Source of the DNA: DATLCI01 sp046714215
Lineage (GTDB): Bacteria; Acidobacteriota; Terriglobia; Terriglobales; Acidobacteriaceae
Reading direction: 5' to 3'
DNA length: 8,967 nucleotides
Assembly: GCA_046714215.1 (NCBI GenBank)
Contig: JBKKBM010000113.1
Coordinates: 1-8,967, forward strand
The translations under genes and the position numbers were made by a program. Shown one piece after another: positions 5,308-8,967 of this stretch. Each line of letters opens with the position of its first letter. Positions within the stretch are counted from its first letter, which is position 1. The notes below the pieces were generated by a model. It saw only the letters and a list, made by a program, of their open reading frames with translations, made no database searches and was not told the origin of the DNA.

Positions 5308-6306
5308 ATGGCTACCCAGTCTCTTGTGGTGAGCAGTGACCCGGAGTTCCTTCTGGCGCTGCGTCCCCTGCTAAACGAAATGGGGATAGGAGTGGAAGTC
5401 TGTGCCAACGGCACGGGTGCCTTCCGCTCCATCCGCGACCGTAAGTTTGATACGGTCATCGTAGACTGTGATGCCGACGAATCCGGGCTTGACCTTCTTA
5501 GCACCTTGCGACGTGAGCAGGCCAATCAAAAGACGGTAGCAGTCGGCATTACCAGTGATTACGGCAGCATGAAGAGCGTCTTCGACAGCGGCGCTACGTT
5601 CGTGCTCAGCAAGCCGCTTCCCTTGGAGGACGCGCGCCGCATCCTACGCATCTCCAAAGGCGTGCTGACGCGGGCCGTGCGCCGCTTCCTGCGCCTGCCG
5701 GTGGAGAACCTTGCCACCGTTACCGTTGGCGACCATGTGGAGGCCATCATCCTGAATGTAAGTCAGGGAGGCATTGCCATCCACGCGCCGCAAGACCTGA
5801 TCCAGGGGCAGATGGTCTATACGTCATTCCTCTTGCCGGATACCTTCGACCTGATCGAGACCATGGCGCAAGTCATGTGGACCGAGCCAGGCGGACGCGC
5901 CGGAGTGGAATTCCGCTCGCTCACTACGGACGCGCAGAAACAACTGCAGAAATGGATCCGTGCGCGGGCCAAAGCGCAGAACGTGATCATCGAAGATGGC
6001 GACAGCTTCGAAGCCGACTTGAACGCTGAAGAGTTGCAGGAGACCATCCTGGCGGAGCAGAAGATCAAGGCCCTGGTCATGGGAACAGTGAAAGCGACGG
6101 TCGACATCGGCATCGTAGCCTTCGGCACGCTGCTGTTCCTGACGGTGGCCGCGCTGATCGGCGATCAGCCCATGTTCGCGCGAGGGCAAGTGATCATTGG
6201 GCTCAGCGTAGGCATCACCTTCTGGCTGATCTACCGCTTCTTGTTCTATTTCTTCAACGTACATACGCCGGGCGAGAAAGCGACGCACCGGCTCAACAAC
6301 TCCTGA
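5308..6306 (+). CDS. REC-PilZ membrane protein, probable cyclic di-GMP receptor
   Basis: A 332-residue protein with three parts. Residues 5-115 are a receiver domain with phospho-acceptor Asp53 (V-D-C-D), Thr82/Ser83 and Lys102 (S-K-P). Only one of the usual N-terminal acidic pair is clear (Asp11, preceded by Ser). Residues 120-220 are a PilZ domain with both cyclic di-GMP binding motifs: R-x-x-x-R at Arg125-Arg129, and N-V-S-Q-G-G (Asn150, Ser152, Gly155), the Asn variant of D/N-x-S-x-x-G. Two membrane helices (about 265-284 and 293-316) close the protein, so both sensory domains face the cytoplasm. Binding of cyclic di-GMP is inferred from the motifs; the output is unknown. REC-PilZ with C-terminal membrane helices is an uncommon layout. 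The ATG has no strong ribosome binding site, but it places beta-strand 1 correctly. A strong terminator follows, and convergent signalling genes lie beyond. Confidence 0.88.
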   Translation: MATQSLVVSSDPEFLLALRPLLNEMGIGVEVCANGTGAFRSIRDRKFDTVIVDCDADESGLDLLSTLRREQANQKTVAVGITSDYGSMKSVFDSGATFVLSKPLPLEDARRILRISKGVLTRAVRRFLRLPVENLATVTVGDHVEAIILNVSQGGIAIHAPQDLIQGQMVYTSFLLPDTFDLIETMAQVMWTEPGGRAGVEFRSLTTDAQKQLQKWIRARAKAQNVIIEDGDSFEADLNAEELQETILAEQKIKALVMGTVKATVDIGIVAFGTLLFLTVAALIGDQPMFARGQVIIGLSVGITFWLIYRFLFYFFNVHTPGEKATHRLNNS

Positions 6307-6324
6307 GTGGGGATGGGACTCTAC

Positions 6325-6358
6325 GACCCGCCCGAAATATCGGGCGGGTCATTTTTTT
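6325..6358 (+). terminator. Strong Rho-independent terminator of the REC-PilZ gene
   Basis: A perfect 11-bp GC-rich stem (6325-6335 with 6340-6350) and a 4-base loop AATA are followed by A and seven T. It lies 18 bases after the stop codon. On the minus strand the hairpin is not followed by a T-tract, so it would only weakly terminate the opposing operon, which ends at 6380. Confidence 0.93.
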
Positions 6359-6379
6359 GGTGGGAGCTGTTGCCGGAGT

Positions 6380-7675
6380 CTAATGCAGGAACTTGCTGTT
6401 CGGCGCGGGCAGCGCGGGCGTCATGCCCAGGATGCGCTGGATGCCGTCAAACAGCTTCATGATGTGCAGCGGCTTGGTCACGCTGGGGATGCCGCAGCCT
6501 TCCATCCACTCGCGGACTTCGTCGGCGGGCTTGGGCGAGACGGTGAGCAGGACCTTCTGCGCCAGCTCCGGCTTGTGTTCGCAGATCCAGGCAAATATCT
6601 TGCTGGCATTCCATTCGCCCTCGAGTTCGTCGTCCAGGATGACGGCGTCCACCTTGCTGTTCTGCATGATGGAGAGGGCTTCCCACCCGGCGCTGGTGCA
6701 GATGGCTTCGGCGCCCGCGGTGGAGAGCACTGATTTCTGGAACTCCATGACCGCTTCACTTTTCTGGATGAGCAGCACGCGCGAATGCATCTCCGCCGTG
6801 GGGGTAGGCGAAGGCACTACCAGAGGCTTGGGCACTAGGGTGGGAGCGGGTGCGGCAATCTGCCCCTGCGACGACGGCTTCCAGGCTCCGGCCTGCGGCG
6901 CTGAATTCAGCGTGGACGCCACCGCCTGCATCTTTTCCGTCTGCTCCTGCAATTTCTGCAAGTAATGGACGGAGCGCTCGTTCTGTGGCTCACCCTTCAG
7001 CAACTCGATGTAGCCCAGCACCCCGGTGAGCGGATTAATGAGTTCGCGCGAGACGCCATTCATGATGCGCGAGAATTCGATGTAGCGGTCGACCATGCCG
7101 GCTTCGCTCACCGCAGCTTGCGGCGGTGCGCTGACGGGTGTCGGCGTGATGGCCGCCTGCTTGCGCGAGCGTGACGAGGCGAGTCCGTGTCCCATCTGCA
7201 GGGAGAAGGTCCGCACTAATTTTTGCTCGACGGAACCAAAGCTGCGGGTGGCGGGATCGAACAACGCGAGAATACCGAAGCGGGTCTCTCCCGCTGCCAC
7301 CGCCGCCCAGATGGACGAAGACGCCGCCGTCGCCGCCGGTAATTTCTTGAGGTGCTGGTTGGTGAAGGCCGCGTCCTGGCTGGTGGCTACCTGCTGCAGC
7401 GATTCGAAGATGAACTCGCCCAACTCTGGTGGCAGTTGCGGCGGCATGTGGGGCTCGCCGGTGGCGGCGGAATGCACACGGATGGGCGTCTGGGTATCGA
7501 GCGCGGAATTCGCCGCGGGATAGAAGACCCCGCACTTGGCCTGCATCAATTCCATCAGAGGCAGCAGGGTTCCGCGGATGACCGCATGGTCATCGGCCGC
7601 ATGGGCACACGCCGCGCTGGTGCGCATCAGCGCCTCGACCACTGCTTCGATGGAGTACAACTCTGTTTCCGCCAA
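6380..7675 (-). CDS. GAF / degenerate histidine-kinase core / pseudo-receiver protein
   Basis: This 431-residue soluble protein has a GAF-like sensor region (about 5-165), a helical HisKA-like region (about 195-255), a Pro-rich linker (about 258-296) and a receiver-like domain (about 297-416). The H-box reads S-R-E-L-I-N-P-L (209-216) where active kinases have S-H-E-L-R-T-P-L, so the phosphorylated His is Arg210. No HATPase domain follows. The receiver keeps Asp348 (V-I-L-D), Thr378 and Lys401 (T-K-P), but the acidic pair that binds Mg is replaced by Gln304-Lys305. It therefore cannot autophosphorylate and may not accept phosphate normally; a scaffold or ligand-sensing adaptor is inferred. 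The start is TTG, the first start codon after an in-frame TAA (7696-7694), with AGGAAGAG just upstream. It follows the HD-GYP gene by 30 bases on the same strand, so the two are probably co-transcribed. Confidence 0.82.
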   Translation of the reverse strand: MAETELYSIEAVVEALMRTSAACAHAADDHAVIRGTLLPLMELMQAKCGVFYPAANSALDTQTPIRVHSAATGEPHMPPQLPPELGEFIFESLQQVATSQDAAFTNQHLKKLPAATAASSSIWAAVAAGETRFGILALFDPATRSFGSVEQKLVRTFSLQMGHGLASSRSRKQAAITPTPVSAPPQAAVSEAGMVDRYIEFSRIMNGVSRELINPLTGVLGYIELLKGEPQNERSVHYLQKLQEQTEKMQAVASTLNSAPQAGAWKPSSQGQIAAPAPTLVPKPLVVPSPTPTAEMHSRVLLIQKSEAVMEFQKSVLSTAGAEAICTSAGWEALSIMQNSKVDAVILDDELEGEWNASKIFAWICEHKPELAQKVLLTVSPKPADEVREWMEGCGIPSVTKPLHIMKLFDGIQRILGMTPALPAPNSKFLH

Positions 7676-7679
7676 GTCT

Positions 7680-7687
7680 CTCTTCCT
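7680..7687 (-). promoter_or_regulatory. Ribosome binding site that fixes a TTG start
   Basis: AGGAAGAG on the minus strand lies 4 bases before the TTG at 7675-7673. A stop codon further upstream rules out a longer frame, so the GAF-receiver protein most likely starts at this TTG. Confidence 0.7.
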
Positions 7688-7705
7688 GGGTCGTTAATAG
7701 TCGAT

Positions 7706-8967
7706 TTAGGCCGAGTACACGCGGTTTCCCGTGAGTTTATGCACCAGGGAGACCGAAAGCCGGTCTAACTCGACCGGAGAGATCTTCGGATGATGCTCAG
7801 CGTCTTTGCCCGCCAGCTTGCTCTTGCCGTTGGAGTGCGCGCGCAACTGCACCAATAGTCCTTGCACCACGTCGGGATCGAACTTCGTCGGCGTGAGCTG
7901 CACCAGTTCCTCCGCCGCCTGCATCATGGTCATGGGCTGGCGATACGGACGTTTGTGGGTCATCGCGTCAAAGGTATCCGCCACGGCGATGATGCGCACG
8001 GGCAGCGCCAGTTCCTGGCTATGGAGCTTGTCCGGATATCCGGAGCCATCAGCGCGCTCATGATGCCAGCGGACGACGTCCGGCACCTCGCGCCACGGAA
8101 ACCGCACCGACTGCACGATCTGGTGGCCGATGACAGTGTGATCCGCAATCTCGCGAAACTCGGCCGGATTGAGCGAAGTCGTCTTGTTGGCGAGGCCCTT
8201 GTCCACCGTGACCTTGCCGATATCGTGCAACTGGCCCGCCGCGCGCACGCTGCTGACCTCAGCCTCAGCGAGTCCCAGGCTGGCGGCGATGTCGGCGGCG
8301 TAATGGCCCACGCGCATGGAATGGCCGCGCATGAAATGGTCTTTGGCGTCGATGGTGGTGGCGAAGGCTTCAAGCGCGTCTTCGTAGGAGTGGTTGAGCG
8401 AGGAAAGGAGGCGCAGATTGTCAGAGATCTGTAGGCGCAACGACTCCGCCAGCACATGGTTGTGCAGCATGAGGGCGAGGTGTCCGGCCAATAGGCTAAT
8501 GGCTTCCAGCTCCGTCTCGCCATAAGCATGATTCTTTAGGCGCTTACCCAGACAGAAGGCGCCGGCCAGCACCGAGCCCACGCGCAAAGGCATCAGGCAT
8601 TCCACGGCTTCGGCATATTTGGGCGCGCTGGTGGCGAAATAGAGCGCATGTTCGCCCGCCTGCAACACGCGCGGCTCGCGCGATTGGGTCCACTGCTGAG
8701 TTTCGCGGGGCGTGATCTCGATGGTGCGCTTGGGCTCCATCATCTCAAAGCCCACACTGGCCACGCACGAATACCGGAGCGCCACGCTGTCAAAAATGAA
8801 GAGGGAACCCTGGACGGCATCGAGAGCGCCGAGGGTGCGTTCGAGAATGTCTTGGACGGTGTCAGAGAAGTCGCGGTCAGCTGTGGCCACAGGGCCCATC
8901 TCGACCAGCGCCTTCAATACACCGAACAGACGCAACAGATTAGGGGTACGTTCCACCACTATATGTG
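7706..8967 (-). CDS. GAF-HD-GYP cyclic di-GMP phosphodiesterase (5' end may be cut by the window edge)
   Basis: Numbered from the GTG at 8959, residues 8-165 form a GAF-like sensor domain, a helix links to 190, and residues 195-375 are an HD-GYP domain. Family residues are in place: R-G-H-S-M-R-V (His213), the H-D pair in L-H-D-I-G-K (His245, Asp246, Lys249), H-T-V-I-G-H (274-279), H-H-E-R-x-D-G-S-G-Y-P (299-309) and V-A-D-T-F-D-A (Asp328). Such enzymes hydrolyse cyclic di-GMP to pGpG or GMP at a metal centre in the cytoplasm. With the metal ligands and the G-Y-P motif intact, activity is expected. A tail of about 40 residues follows the domain. The GTG has no visible ribosome binding site and the frame stays open to the window edge, so the true start may lie outside. 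It is the upstream gene of a two-gene unit with the GAF-receiver protein. Confidence 0.92.
   Translation of the reverse strand, partial: HIVVERTPNLLRLFGVLKALVEMGPVATADRDFSDTVQDILERTLGALDAVQGSLFIFDSVALRYSCVASVGFEMMEPKRTIEITPRETQQWTQSREPRVLQAGEHALYFATSAPKYAEAVECLMPLRVGSVLAGAFCLGKRLKNHAYGETELEAISLLAGHLALMLHNHVLAESLRLQISDNLRLLSSLNHSYEDALEAFATTIDAKDHFMRGHSMRVGHYAADIAASLGLAEAEVSSVRAAGQLHDIGKVTVDKGLANKTTSLNPAEFREIADHTVIGHQIVQSVRFPWREVPDVVRWHHERADGSGYPDKLHSQELALPVRIIAVADTFDAMTHKRPYRQPMTMMQAAEELVQLTPTKFDPDVVQGLLVQLRAHSNGKSKLAGKDAEHHPKISPVELDRLSVSLVHKLTGNRVYSA

Noticed and set aside
6393..6965. 190-codon plus-strand frame antisense to the GAF-receiver gene
   Set aside because: No recognisable domain, and it is fully covered by a coding frame with receiver motifs on the other strand.
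7862..8434. 190-codon plus-strand frame antisense to the HD-GYP gene
   Set aside because: The opposite strand carries all HD-GYP catalytic motifs. The long antisense frame follows from GC-rich codon use.

Overview
The window reads as chromosomal DNA from a free-living, GC-rich bacterium. The best taxonomic guess is Acidobacteriota. This rests on a Hanks-type Ser/Thr kinase fused through one membrane helix to a TolB/WD40-like propeller ending in W-L-L-E-N-F, an architecture I associate with that phylum, and on the mix of signalling genes. It is inference from remembered families, not a database match.

Layout, left to right. Bases 1-959 (+) hold the 3' part of a lipoate-dependent 2-oxoacid dehydrogenase E2 gene, closed by a clear intrinsic terminator (984-1012). 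A secreted bicupin follows on the + strand (1076-1771) with its own promoter and ribosome binding site. A Pro/Thr/Ala-rich lipoprotein lies on the minus strand (1795-2415), with its start in doubt. Bases 2423-2562 form a divergent promoter region. From 2563 to 5169 (+) runs what looks like one 867-residue transmembrane kinase-propeller reading frame, cut in two by an in-frame TGA at 3739-3741. The 138-base gap after it holds an isolated copy of the last codons of the bicupin gene and a dyad-repeat region. A REC-PilZ protein with two membrane helices (5308-6306, +) ends at a strong terminator. Facing it is a minus-strand pair: an HD-GYP phosphodiesterase (7706 to the window edge) followed 30 bases later by a GAF / degenerate histidine-kinase / receiver protein (6380-7675).

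The right half is a signalling block built around cyclic di-GMP. The HD-GYP protein would degrade it, the PilZ protein would sense it, and receiver-type domains occur in the PilZ protein and in the minus-strand partner. No GGDEF synthase is present in the window. The left half is metabolic (E2) and cell-envelope (bicupin, lipoprotein, transmembrane kinase).

The points most worth a second look are: (1) the single TGA that splits an otherwise intact kinase-propeller, with a CxxU-like context and a 17-nt hairpin just downstream; (2) the 26-bp imperfect direct repeat of the bicupin 3' end, which brackets the lipoprotein and kinase genes; (3) the lipoprotein reading frame, whose signal peptide is out of frame with the only nearby ATG; (4) the histidine-kinase-like protein whose H-box His is Arg and which has no ATPase domain. 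I see no tRNA, rRNA, CRISPR array, transposase or integrase.
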